Notes: a model not told the origin generated them from the letters alone. A stretch of 11,188 nucleotides of DNA from Thermoleophilaceae bacterium (GCA_013813135.1 JACCSF010000191.1:1-11188), one strand, 5' to 3'. Positions 1-6,668 are shown, counted from the first letter of the stretch. A program made the numbers and translations.

Positions 1-932
1 GCCTCGGGCGCCTGCTCGGCCAGGCAGACCAGGTCGCGGAAGGCCAGCCCGGTCAGGGTCAGGGCCAGGTCGAGCACCTCCGTGCGCGCCCGCCGGCCGT
101 CGCGCTTCGCGGCCTCCTCCAGCTCCTTCTCGATCGCGCGCCGCTCGCGTCCCTTCGGCTCCAGGTCGAGCCGCTCCACCGCGGCGGCGGCCACCGCCTC
201 CTCGGCCTCCGCGCGCCGGCGTTCGGCGCGGTCGAGCAGCGGCCTCCAGGTCTCCCCCGGCTCGCCGTCGAGCCCCGCGCCCGCGAAGGCGTCCACTTCC
301 GAGCGCAGCTCCGCGCCCTCCGGCGAGGCGAGCAGGCGCGCCCGTGAGGCGTTGCCCAGCGCCAGCCGCGCGCAGGCGCCGGCCACGTCGGGGTCGATCC
401 CCTCTGCCTCCAGCACCGCGGCGATCCGCGCCGCCGGCAGCGGGTCGAAGCGGACCAGCTGGCAGCGGGAGACCACCGTCTCGAGCACCCGCCCGAGCGC
501 GTCCGTCATCAGGATCAGGTGCACGAAGTGCGCGGGCTCCTCGAGCGTCTTCAGCAGGCGGTTGGCCACCTCGTCGTTCATCGTGTCCACGCGCTCCAGC
601 ACGAACACCCGCCGGGACGCTTCGAACGGCGTGCGAGTGGCCGCCGCAACCACGGGCTGGTCGACGTCCTCCACCCGCATCACGTGCGCGCCGCTCGGGC
701 GCACCCATGTCAGGTCCGGGTGGGTCCCGTGCTGCACGCGCAGGCGCACCGCGTCGGGGTCCGGCTGGCCCGCGGCGAGCAGTTCGGCGGCGAACGACCG
801 CGCCACCGTGCGCTTCCCGGTCCCGGCCGGCCCATGGAACAGGTAGGCGTGCGACGGGTCGCCCTCGAGCGCCGCCGACAGCACGATGCGGGCCTGCGGG
901 TGGTCCTCGGTGCCGGCCAGCGCGATGCTCAT
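1..932 (-). CDS. holB: DNA polymerase III delta' subunit (partial, C-terminus off the left edge)
   Basis: Clamp-loader subunit that helps load the beta sliding clamp at the replication fork. The minus-strand frame is open from ATG at 932 to the window edge, 310 codons. Residues 34-41 form a Walker A loop (GPAGTGKR). Residues 109-118 are a Walker-B-like strand, followed by NRLLKTLEEP (124-133), a hallmark of DnaX/HolB proteins. The sensor-type SRC motif sits at 155-157. A charged, probably helical stretch lies around residues 225-285. The start codon overlaps the tmk stop as ATGA, so the two are translationally coupled; tmk-holB is a common bacterial pairing. The four cysteines that bind zinc in E. 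coli delta' between Walker A and B are absent: only histidines occur near residues 68-71. The gamma/tau subunit DnaX is the main alternative, but the tmk neighbour and missing zinc module favour HolB. Confidence 0.93.
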   Translation of the reverse strand, partial: MSIALAGTEDHPQARIVLSAALEGDPSHAYLFHGPAGTGKRTVARSFAAELLAAGQPDPDAVRLRVQHGTHPDLTWVRPSGAHVMRVEDVDQPVVAAATRTPFEASRRVFVLERVDTMNDEVANRLLKTLEEPAHFVHLILMTDALGRVLETVVSRCQLVRFDPLPAARIAAVLEAEGIDPDVAGACARLALGNASRARLLASPEGAELRSEVDAFAGAGLDGEPGETWRPLLDRAERRRAEAEEAVAAAAVERLDLEPKGRERRAIEKELEEAAKRDGRRARTEVLDLALTLTGLAFRDLVCLAEQAPE

Positions 933-1540
933 GCGCGCGCCCCGCTGCGTGCGGCGTCGACCGCTGCCATCACCTGCGCATGCACTTCCGAAGGAGCGCG
1001 CGTCGCGTCGATGCGCCGCCAGCGGCCGGGGTCGGCCGCCACGAGCCGCTCGTAGGCCTCGAGCACCGCCTGCTGCAGGGACGACCCCTCGTCCTCGAAG
1101 CGGTCGCTCTCCCCCACCCGCTCGGCGGCGGCCGCCGGGTCGATCTCGAGCAGGAAGGTCAGGTCGGGCACGAGGCCGCCGGTGGCGAAGCGGTTGATGC
1201 GCTCGACCTCGTCCACGCCCAAGCCGCGAGCGCCGCCCTGGTAGGCGAGCGAGGAGTCGAGGAAGCGGTCGGACACCACCACGCGGCCCTCCTCCAGGGC
1301 CGGGCGGATCACCCCGGCAACCAGCTCCGCCCGCGCCGCGGCGAACAGCAGCGCCTCGGCCTCCGCGCCGAGCGGGATCGCGGCGTCCTTGAGCAGATCG
1401 CGCACGTGCTCCCCCGCGGGCGTGCCGCCGGGCTCGCGCACGCCGAGCGCCTCGTCGCCGAGCACCTCCGCCAGCAGCCGTGCCTGGGTGGTCTTGCCGG
1501 AGCGATCGATTCCCTCGAACGTAACGAACAGGCCGCGCAT
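929..1540 (-). CDS. tmk: Thymidylate kinase
   Basis: Cytoplasmic dTMP kinase that makes dTDP from dTMP and ATP for DNA synthesis. The product has 203 residues, normal for the family. The P-loop is FEGIDRSGKTTQ at 8-19, with Arg at 13 where many homologues have Gly. The REPGGTP motif is at 35-41, SDRFLDSSLAYQG at 90-102 (the DR(F/Y) nucleotide-binding motif), and an acidic/arginine lid-like segment around 140-152. The frame stays open far upstream, across the start of the divergent epimerase gene, but homology begins at MRGLFVTFEG. The ATG at 1540 also has a TACGGT -10-like hexamer 8 nt upstream and no Shine-Dalgarno, suggesting a leaderless mRNA. It is the first gene of a tmk-holB operon with a 4-nt ATGA overlap. 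Confidence 0.96.
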   Translation of the reverse strand: MRGLFVTFEGIDRSGKTTQARLLAEVLGDEALGVREPGGTPAGEHVRDLLKDAAIPLGAEAEALLFAAARAELVAGVIRPALEEGRVVVSDRFLDSSLAYQGGARGLGVDEVERINRFATGGLVPDLTFLLEIDPAAAAERVGESDRFEDEGSSLQQAVLEAYERLVAADPGRWRRIDATRAPSEVHAQVMAAVDAARSGARA

Positions 1541-1548
1541 GCGCGGCG

Positions 1549-1554
1549 ACCGTA
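1549..1554 (-). promoter_or_regulatory. Candidate -10 of a leaderless tmk promoter
   Basis: On the minus strand TACGGT (TANNNT) ends 8 nt before the tmk ATG, with no purine-rich ribosome binding site between. I see no convincing -35 hexamer 17-18 nt upstream. The distance would place the transcript start at or next to the ATG. It is supported by similar arrangements at other genes in this window; by itself the hexamer is weak evidence. Confidence 0.45.
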
Positions 1555-1624
1555 GCAGCGGCGCCGACGGCGCACCCAGGCTCGAACACTTGTCCAAACA
1601 GCGGGGGCGGTCCACGCCAGCGTC

Positions 1625-1630
1625 TAATCT
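1625..1630 (+). promoter_or_regulatory. Candidate -10 of the epimerase promoter
   Basis: TAATCT lies in the divergent region between tmk and the epimerase and ends 10 nt before the epimerase ATG. No Shine-Dalgarno precedes that ATG, so a leaderless or nearly leaderless transcript is likely. TTGTCC at 1590-1595 resembles a -35, but at 29 nt it is too far away to pair with this hexamer. Confidence 0.45.
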
Positions 1631-1640
1631 GCGCCGCCGT

Positions 1641-2567
1641 ATGAAGACTCTCGTCACAGGAGGCGCCGGGTTCATCGGCTCGAACCTTGTCGACGCCCTG
1701 GTGGCGCGCGGGGACGACGTGGCCGTGATCGACGACGTCTCGACCGGTAAGCGCGACAACCTCGAACACGCGATCGCGAACGGGGTGGAGCTGATCGAGC
1801 TCGACGTCCGCGACGCTGAGGCGATTGCCACCGCCGTGGAGCGCGTTGGCCCGGAGGTGATCTTCCACCTGGCCGCCCAGATCGACGTGCGCAAGTCCGT
1901 GGCGGACCCGGCCAACGACTCGCGCGTGAACGTGGAGGGCACGATCAACGTGCTGAACGCGGCCCACGCCGCCGGGGTCCGCCGCGTCGTCAACACCTCG
2001 ACCGGCGGAGCGATCTACGGGGAGGGCCAGATCATCCCCGCGCCGGAGGACCATCCGGTGGCGCCGGAGGCGCCCTACGGCCTCTCCAAGTTCTGCGCCG
2101 AGAACTACTGCGCGCTGTTCACGCGGCTGCACGGGCTGTCGACCATCTCGCTGCGCTACGGGAACGTCTACGGCCCCCGCCAGGACCCGCTCGGCGAGGC
2201 CGGGGTGATCGCGATCTTCTGCGGCAAGCTGCTCGACGGCGGGCGGCCGAAGATCTTCGGCGACGGCAACCAGACACGCGACTACGTGTTCGTCGGCGAC
2301 GTGGTCGACGCCAACCTGCGGGCGGCGGACTCCGACGCCACCGGCTCCTTCAACGTCGGGCGCGGCGTGCAGACGAGCGTGCTCGACATCGTCGAGGCGC
2401 TCGCGGCCCAGTCGAGCAACGGCTTCGAGGCCGACCACGCTCCGGCGCGATCCGGCGAGGTGCAGCACATCGCGCTCGACGCATCTCGTACGAAGGCCGA
2501 GCTGGGCTGGGAGGCGCAGGTCGATCTCGACCAGGGCCTCGCGCGCACGCTCGACTCGCTGCGCTGA
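1641..2567 (+). CDS. galE: NAD-dependent epimerase/dehydratase, UDP-glucose 4-epimerase (GalE) type
   Basis: Extended short-chain dehydrogenase of 308 residues, probably interconverting UDP-glucose and UDP-galactose (or another UDP-sugar pair) for cell-envelope glycans. The N-terminal Rossmann motif TGGAGFIGS is at 6-14, and the acidic pair DD (31-32) ends beta-strand 2, suiting NAD+. Residues 76-86 contain the HLAAQIDVRKS segment typical of bacterial and archaeal GalE-like enzymes. Ser120/Thr121 and Tyr146-x3-Lys150 (YGLSK) supply the catalytic residues. RYGNVYGPRQ is at 172-181 and the sugar-binding GDGNQTRDYVFVGD at 207-220. The start is the ATG at the Rossmann motif; the frame is open upstream, but that stretch lies across tmk. 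The gene is a single unit divergent from tmk. Substrate (Glc/Gal, GlcNAc/GalNAc or uronates) cannot be decided from motifs, so the symbol is provisional. Confidence 0.88.
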   Translation: MKTLVTGGAGFIGSNLVDALVARGDDVAVIDDVSTGKRDNLEHAIANGVELIELDVRDAEAIATAVERVGPEVIFHLAAQIDVRKSVADPANDSRVNVEGTINVLNAAHAAGVRRVVNTSTGGAIYGEGQIIPAPEDHPVAPEAPYGLSKFCAENYCALFTRLHGLSTISLRYGNVYGPRQDPLGEAGVIAIFCGKLLDGGRPKIFGDGNQTRDYVFVGDVVDANLRAADSDATGSFNVGRGVQTSVLDIVEALAAQSSNGFEADHAPARSGEVQHIALDASRTKAELGWEAQVDLDQGLARTLDSLR

Positions 2568-2659
2568 GCTCGACCCCTCGGCGGCGCTCGCTGTCGAGTG
2601 GTGCCAAGCGCGGATCTTCCCGCAGCTTCCGTCGAGCCACATGCGAGACGACCCGCGCA

Positions 2660-2675
2660 ACCGGCCTGGGCCGGT
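2660..2675. repeat. Perfect 16-bp inverted repeat before the cupin gene
   Basis: ACCGGCCTGGGCCGGT reads as 7-bp arms around a TG centre. It abuts the presumed -10 hexamer (2675-2680) and so occupies the -35/-10 spacer of the cupin promoter. An operator for a dimeric repressor fits this position. A short hairpin at the end of the epimerase transcript is the alternative, but no T-run follows. Confidence 0.45.
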
Positions 2676-2680
2676 ACGTT
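2675..2680 (+). promoter_or_regulatory. Candidate -10 of a leaderless cupin promoter
   Basis: TACGTT ends 7 nt before the ATG at 2688, with no Shine-Dalgarno between. That spacing puts the transcript start on or next to the A of the ATG. It shares its first T with the 16-bp inverted repeat just upstream. Confidence 0.45.
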
Positions 2681-2687
2681 CGCCCCG

Positions 2688-3131
2688 ATGGCAATGGACC
2701 CGTCGCAGCTGCTCGGCCCCGGCGAGGGCGAGCGCCTCGCGTTCGGCCCCTCGACCGCGACCCTGAAGGCGGGCGTGGACGACGCGCTCGGCTCATTCGC
2801 CCTGATGGACCTCACGATCGCGCCGGGCTTCCCGGGACCGGTGCCGCACCGCCACGAGCTCATGGTCGACAGCTTCTACGTGCTCGAGGGCGTGTTGGAG
2901 CTGCGGCTCGGCGACGACGAGGTCGCCGCGCCCGCGGGGAGCTACGCGATCGTGCCGCCCGGCAACGTGCACACGTTCTCGAACCCCGGCCGCGATCCGG
3001 TGCGGGTGCTGAACCCGATCGCGCCCGCCGGGCTGGAGCGCTACCTGCGAGAGCTTGCCCAACGGGGCGGGCCGCCCGATCCCGCCGTCATGGCGCAGCT
3101 GGCCTCGAAGTACGACTTCGCTGCTATTTAG
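2688..3131 (+). CDS. Single-domain cupin protein
   Basis: Small soluble beta-barrel protein of 147 residues with one cupin domain. Motif 1 lies at about 49-68: His54 and His56 are the metal-ligand pair, and Asp61 sits where most cupins have Glu, just before FYVLEG (63-68). Motif 2, VPPGNVHTFSNPG (89-101), supplies the last ligand, His95. The four ligands imply a bound divalent metal. The C-terminal 30 residues are probably helical. The start could be ATG 2688 or the in-frame ATG 2694; 2688 is chosen because it lies 7 nt after a TANNNT hexamer. The gene stands alone between the epimerase and nrdR, its stop lying directly before the first NrdR box. Cupins of this size include dioxygenases, isomerases and sugar-binding regulators, so no reaction or substrate is claimed. 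Confidence 0.85.
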   Translation: MAMDPSQLLGPGEGERLAFGPSTATLKAGVDDALGSFALMDLTIAPGFPGPVPHRHELMVDSFYVLEGVLELRLGDDEVAAPAGSYAIVPPGNVHTFSNPGRDPVRVLNPIAPAGLERYLRELAQRGGPPDPAVMAQLASKYDFAAI

Positions 3132-3147
3132 GCACAATATCTTGTGA
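3132..3147 (+). promoter_or_regulatory. NrdR box 1 (strong)
   Basis: The core CACAATATCTTGTG (3133-3146) has perfect CACAA/TTGTG arms. The 16-mer matches the published NrdR-box consensus acaCwAtATaTwGtgt at 13 of 16 positions. It begins immediately after the cupin stop and lies upstream of nrdR-nrdJ, the operon expected to be controlled by NrdR, which represses RNR genes when its ATP-cone is loaded with ATP/dATP. Confidence 0.82.
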
Positions 3148-3163
3148 TCTAAGGAGGAATCGA

Positions 3164-3179
3164 GCACTACGGGTAGTAG
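3164..3179 (+). promoter_or_regulatory. NrdR box 2 (degenerate, GC core)
   Basis: This palindrome has arms ACTAC/GTAGT (3166-3170 and 3173-3177) and matches the NrdR consensus at 9 of 16 positions. The CACTA and TAGT arms are kept; the AT-rich core is replaced by CGGG. Its centre is 32 bp from the centre of box 1, about three helical turns, which is a usual spacing for tandem NrdR boxes. It overlaps the likely -10 (3177-3182), so binding would block transcription. Confidence 0.55.
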
Positions 3180-3182
3180 AAT
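3177..3182 (+). promoter_or_regulatory. Candidate -10 of the nrdR-nrdJ promoter
   Basis: TAGAAT overlaps NrdR box 2 and the A and T of the nrdR ATG at 3181. Seven nt later comes an in-frame GTG (3190), the spacing seen for leaderless starts elsewhere here. If it is the real -10, the ATG at 3181 is not transcribed from this promoter and GTG 3190 becomes the start. No good -35 is visible. Confidence 0.4.
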
Positions 3183-3753
3183 GCTCAATGTGCTCTGTCC
3201 CTTCTGCTCGTCCGATTCCACCCAGGTGATCGACACCCGCCCAATCCCCGACGGAGTGCGCCGCCGGCGCGAATGCATCGCCTGCGGCGAGCGCTTCACC
3301 ACGTACGAGCGCGCCGAGGAGCCGCGCATCGACGTGATCAAGCGCGACGGGCGGCGCGAGCGCTTCGACCGGCAGAAGCTGCTGCGCGGGCTGGCCCGGG
3401 CGGCCGGCGGGCGCCCGGTCAGCGCCGACCAGCTGGAGGCGGTCGCGGCGTGGATCGCGGAGCAGGCGCGCCAAGGCGGCGGCGAGGCGCAGGCCGAGCG
3501 CATCGGAGACCTCGCCGAGCGCGGCCTCGCGCGCGTGGATCCTGTGAGCGCGATCCAGTTCGCGTCGGTCTACCGCAACCTCGCGGACCTCGACCAGCTC
3601 GAGGCCGTGGTCAGACGCTTCAAGGACGACCCCCTGCCCGGCGAGGACCAGCTCGCCATCGAGCCCCCCGTTCCGTCCGGCTCGAAGAGCAGCATCGGTC
3701 GTTCCCGCGAAATCAGTTCCAACAGGAGGAGAGGTCATGTCCCACAGCCGTAG
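3181..3753 (+). CDS. nrdR: Transcriptional repressor NrdR
   Basis: Repressor of ribonucleotide reductase genes that senses ATP/dATP. The N-terminal zinc ribbon has Cys6, Cys9, Cys32 and Cys35 (CPFC and CIAC). The ATP-cone domain spans about 49-139, with VIKRDGRRERFDRQKL near its start and FASVYRNL at 127-134. At 190 residues it exceeds the usual 150-160 because of a low-complexity tail that runs over the nrdJ ribosome binding site and start, overlapping nrdJ by 17 bp. Start choice: ATG 3181 gives MLNVLCPFC, while GTG 3190 gives MLCPFC, which matches the canonical NrdR start exactly and lies 7 nt after TAGAAT. A strong AAGGAGG at 3151-3157 is 23 nt before the ATG, too far to serve it. The gene has its own NrdR boxes, so autoregulation is likely. 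Confidence 0.94.
   Translation: MLNVLCPFCSSDSTQVIDTRPIPDGVRRRRECIACGERFTTYERAEEPRIDVIKRDGRRERFDRQKLLRGLARAAGGRPVSADQLEAVAAWIAEQARQGGGEAQAERIGDLAERGLARVDPVSAIQFASVYRNLADLDQLEAVVRRFKDDPLPGEDQLAIEPPVPSGSKSSIGRSREISSNRRRGHVPQP
3724..3729 (+). promoter_or_regulatory. Strong Shine-Dalgarno for nrdJ
   Basis: AGGAGG lies 7 nt before the nrdJ ATG and inside the nrdR coding region. It fixes the nrdJ start and shows that nrdJ is translated from the nrdR transcript by re-initiation or coupled initiation. It is the only textbook ribosome binding site before an intact gene in this window. Confidence 0.85.
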
Positions 3754-6580
3754 CGCCGCAGCCCCGAGCGTCACCGCAAGCGGTGCCGGGGTCAGCGTTC
3801 CGCGGCGTTTCACGGAGGCGGGCACGCACCCCTTCGACTGCGTCGAGTGGGAGATTCGCGACGCCCTGATCGGCGATCCCGCGAAGCCCGCCTTCGAGCA
3901 GCGAGGCGTCGAGTTCCCCGCCACGTGGTCCCAGAACGCCACCAACATCGTGGCCCAGAAGTACTTCCGTGGCCGGCTCGACTCGCCGCAGCGCGAGTCC
4001 TCGGTCAAGCAGATGATCGGCCGCGTCGCCGGCACCATCGCCGGCTGGGGTCGCGAGGGCGGCTACTTCGCCACGGACGACGACGCCCAGGCGTTCGAGG
4101 ACGAGCTCACCCACATCCTGCTCCACCAGATGGCGGCCTTCAACTCGCCGGTCTGGTTCAACGTGGGCTTCGAGGAGCACCCGCAGTGCTCGGCGTGCTT
4201 CATCCTCTCGGTCGAGGACGAGCTGGAGTCGATCCTCGCCTGGAACACCAAGGAGGGCAAGATCTTCCGCGGCGGGTCGGGCTCCGGCATCAACCTGTCG
4301 CGCATCCGCTCCTCGAAGGAGCACCTCTCCAAGGGCGGGCTCGCCTCCGGCCCGGTCAGCTTCATGCGCGGCGCCGACGCCTGGGCCGGGACGATCAAGT
4401 CGGGCGGCAAGACGCGGCGCGCGGCGAAGATGGTCGTGCTCGACGTCGACCACCCCGACATCCTCGACTTCATCTGGTGCAAGGCGCGCGAGGAGGAGAA
4501 GGCCGCCGCGCTGCGCGACGCCGGCTTCGACATGCGGCTCGACTCCGAGGCGTTCGCGTCGATCCAGTACCAGAACGCCAACAACTCCGTGCGCGTGACC
4601 GACGAGTTCATGGAGCGTGCCGAGCGCGGCGAGGAGTGGGAGCTGACCGCGCGCAACGAGCGGGGCAAGGTCGTCGAGCGCGTCGATGCCCGCGACCTGC
4701 TCAACCAGCTCGCCGACGCCGCGTGGCGCTGCGCCGATCCGGGCGTCCAGTACGACACGACGATCAACGAGTGGCACACCTGCCCGAACTCGGGCCGCAT
4801 CAACGCGTCCAACCCGTGCTCGGAGTACATGCACGTCGACGACTCGGCCTGCAACCTCGCCTCGCTCAACCTGATGAAGTTCCGCCGCCCCGACGGCGCG
4901 TTCGACGTCGAGTCGTTCGAGCACGCGGTCGACGTGCTGATCCTGGCTCAGGAGATCGTCGTCTCGCCGTCGAGCTACCCGACCGAGGAGATCGGCGAGA
5001 ACGCGCGCGCGTTCCGCCAGCTCGGGCTCGGCTACGCCAACCTGGGCGCGCTGCTGATGGCGAACGGCCTGGCCTACGACTCGGACGAGGGCCGCACGCT
5101 CGGCGGCACGATCACTGCGCTCATGACCGGGCGCGCGTACCGCACGTCCGCCGAGGTCGCCGGCGCCATGGGGCCGTACGACCGCTACCTCGAGAACCGC
5201 GACCCGCACAACCACGTGATGCGCAAGCACCGCGACGCGGCGTACGGGATCGAGGAAGAGGCGGCGACCGACTCGGAGCTGCTCGCCGCGGCGCGGCGGG
5301 CGTGGGACGAGGCAGTTGAGATCGGTGAGCGCAACGGCTACCGCAACGCACAGGCGACGGTGCTCGCCCCCACCGGGACGATCTCGTTCCTGATGGACTG
5401 CGACACCACCGGCATCGAGCCCGACTTCTCGCTGGTCAAGTTCAAGGAACTGGTCGGCGGCGGGCAGATGACGATCGTCAACCGCACGGTGCCGCAGGCG
5501 CTCCAGACGCTCGGCTACACCCACGAGCAGATCGAGGCGATCGAGGCGCACCTGGCCGCGCACGCGACTGTCGTCGGGGCGCCCGGCCTGCTCGAAGAGC
5601 ACCTGTCGGTGTTCGACGTCGCGGTCGGAGAGCGGGCCATCTCGCCGATGGGCCACATCAGGATGATGGCCGCGGCGCAGCCGTTCCTCTCCGGGGCGAT
5701 CTCGAAGACGGTCAACCTGCCGGAGTCGGTCTCGATCGAGGACATCGCCGGCGTGTACAGCGAGGGCTGGAAGCTCGGGCTGAAAGCGCTCGCGATCTAC
5801 CGCGACGGGTCGAAGACGGCACAGGCGCTCAGGACGGACGCGGGTGACAAGAAGGACGCTGCGCCCGAGGCCGAGGAGCCGGCGCGCCCGGTGCGCCGCC
5901 GCATGCCGCGCGAGCGCCAGTCGCTCACGCACAAGTTCTCGGTGGGCGGTCACGAGGGCTACCTCACGGCCGGGGAATACGACGACGGCACGCTGGGCGA
6001 GATCTTCCTGACCGATGTCGGCAAGGAAGGCTCGACGATCAAGGGCATGATGAACGCATTCGCCACGGCGATCTCGATCGGGCTCCAGTACGGCGTGCCG
6101 CTCGAGACCCTCGTGCGCAAATTCGCCTTCGTGCGCTTCGAGCCGGAGGGGTACACGGGCAACCCGGAGATCCCGTTCGCCAAGTCGATGCCCGACTACA
6201 TCATGCGCTGGCTGGCCGCCCGCTACGGCGACGCGGACCTGCACGAGGAGCTCGGCATCCTCACGCCCGAGGTGCGGGCGCGCAAGGCCTCGCAGGAGGC
6301 GCTGATGCGCGGAGACACGGCCGGACCGGCCGAGCCCGCGGCCGAGCCGGCCAACGGCACGAACGGCGGCAACGGCTCGCCGGCCCGACCGGCAGCGCAC
6401 GCGTCCTCACCCGAGCCCAAGCCGGTCACGTCGGCGCTGACCGACGAGCCCCCGGCAATCCCGGCGAAGCTGCAGGGCCTCGACCTGGGCCCAGCATGCG
6501 CCCAGTGCGGAGGCATGATGCAGCGCACCGGCTCGTGCTACACGTGCTCGAGCTGCGGGAACAACACGGGCTGCGGGTGA
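3737..6580 (+). CDS. nrdJ: Vitamin B12-dependent (class II) ribonucleotide reductase
   Basis: Adenosylcobalamin-dependent enzyme reducing ribonucleotides to deoxyribonucleotides with or without oxygen; 947 residues. The NPCSE motif (359-363) supplies thiyl-radical Cys361 and Glu363. Cys372 (ACNLASLN) lies 11 residues on, matching the thermophilic NrdJ spacing of thiyl and redox cysteines; Cys154 (QCSACFI) is the likely partner. The allosteric/substrate loop GGSGSGINLSRI is at 179-190 and the phosphate-binding APTGTISFLMDCDTTGIEPDF at 544-564. A second conserved domain (about 725-850) precedes a low-complexity Ala/Pro/Gly linker (860-910). The last 27 residues form a Cys-rich ribbon (Cys921, 924, 934, 937, 940, 946) that re-reduces the active site. 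The start is fixed by the ribosome binding site. It is co-transcribed with nrdR, so probably NrdR-repressed. No cobalamin riboswitch is evident in the short leader. Confidence 0.97.
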   Translation: MSHSRSAAAPSVTASGAGVSVPRRFTEAGTHPFDCVEWEIRDALIGDPAKPAFEQRGVEFPATWSQNATNIVAQKYFRGRLDSPQRESSVKQMIGRVAGTIAGWGREGGYFATDDDAQAFEDELTHILLHQMAAFNSPVWFNVGFEEHPQCSACFILSVEDELESILAWNTKEGKIFRGGSGSGINLSRIRSSKEHLSKGGLASGPVSFMRGADAWAGTIKSGGKTRRAAKMVVLDVDHPDILDFIWCKAREEEKAAALRDAGFDMRLDSEAFASIQYQNANNSVRVTDEFMERAERGEEWELTARNERGKVVERVDARDLLNQLADAAWRCADPGVQYDTTINEWHTCPNSGRINASNPCSEYMHVDDSACNLASLNLMKFRRPDGAFDVESFEHAVDVLILAQEIVVSPSSYPTEEIGENARAFRQLGLGYANLGALLMANGLAYDSDEGRTLGGTITALMTGRAYRTSAEVAGAMGPYDRYLENRDPHNHVMRKHRDAAYGIEEEAATDSELLAAARRAWDEAVEIGERNGYRNAQATVLAPTGTISFLMDCDTTGIEPDFSLVKFKELVGGGQMTIVNRTVPQALQTLGYTHEQIEAIEAHLAAHATVVGAPGLLEEHLSVFDVAVGERAISPMGHIRMMAAAQPFLSGAISKTVNLPESVSIEDIAGVYSEGWKLGLKALAIYRDGSKTAQALRTDAGDKKDAAPEAEEPARPVRRRMPRERQSLTHKFSVGGHEGYLTAGEYDDGTLGEIFLTDVGKEGSTIKGMMNAFATAISIGLQYGVPLETLVRKFAFVRFEPEGYTGNPEIPFAKSMPDYIMRWLAARYGDADLHEELGILTPEVRARKASQEALMRGDTAGPAEPAAEPANGTNGGNGSPARPAAHASSPEPKPVTSALTDEPPAIPAKLQGLDLGPACAQCGGMMQRTGSCYTCSSCGNNTGCG

Positions 6581-6663
6581 GCTGTCCTAAGCGGCTCAAT
6601 CACCTTCATCCCGCACGCGATGTTGATGATCCGCGGGAGAACTCGCTCGTCATAAAAACCCAT
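6538..6663 (-). pseudogene. 5' remnant of a class I SAM-dependent methyltransferase gene
   Basis: On the minus strand an AGGAG ribosome binding site (6669-6673) precedes ATG 6663 by 5 nt. The frame begins MGFYDERVLPRIINIACG and continues MKVIEPLR. This is the characteristic N-terminus of an actinobacterial class I methyltransferase family (MGFY..RVLPR..N.ACG), recalled rather than searched. Family resemblance stops after about residue 26 (near 6586); the frame then runs antisense through the last codons of nrdJ and stops at 6538, giving 41 residues instead of about 200. The SAM-binding VLEIG.GSG motif is absent. It is therefore a truncated start whose 3' part was lost at, or within a few bases of, the nrdJ stop. 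A functional 41-residue peptide is unlikely but not excluded. The same 150-bp gap shows no convincing terminator, only a weak 5-bp-arm hairpin at 6709-6727. Confidence 0.72.
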
Positions 6664-6668
6664 GATCT

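Noticed and set aside
344..1555. Long plus-strand open frame of 403 codons over holB and tmk
   Set aside because: Low-complexity Arg/Pro/Ala composition with no recognisable family. Both opposite-strand genes have clear catalytic motifs.
1541..1996. N-terminal extension of tmk (about 150 extra codons) across the epimerase gene
   Set aside because: The thymidylate kinase family starts at MRGLFVTFEG. The extension is Ser/Thr/Arg-rich and antisense to the epimerase coding region.
2569..2598. Terminator after the epimerase (CTCGAC/GTCGAG arms)
   Set aside because: The 6-bp stem has an 18-nt loop and no following T-run; CTCGA-type words are common in this GC-rich DNA.
3132..3180. Cobalamin riboswitch before nrdR-nrdJ
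   Set aside because: Only about 50 bp separate the cupin stop from nrdR and no B12-box-like sequence is visible. There is no room for the aptamer.
3713..6400. Very long minus-strand open frame (895 codons) opposite nrdJ
   Set aside because: The sequence is Arg/Leu/Val/Ala-rich without domains and is the usual antisense shadow of a high-GC gene. nrdJ is unequivocal on the other strand.
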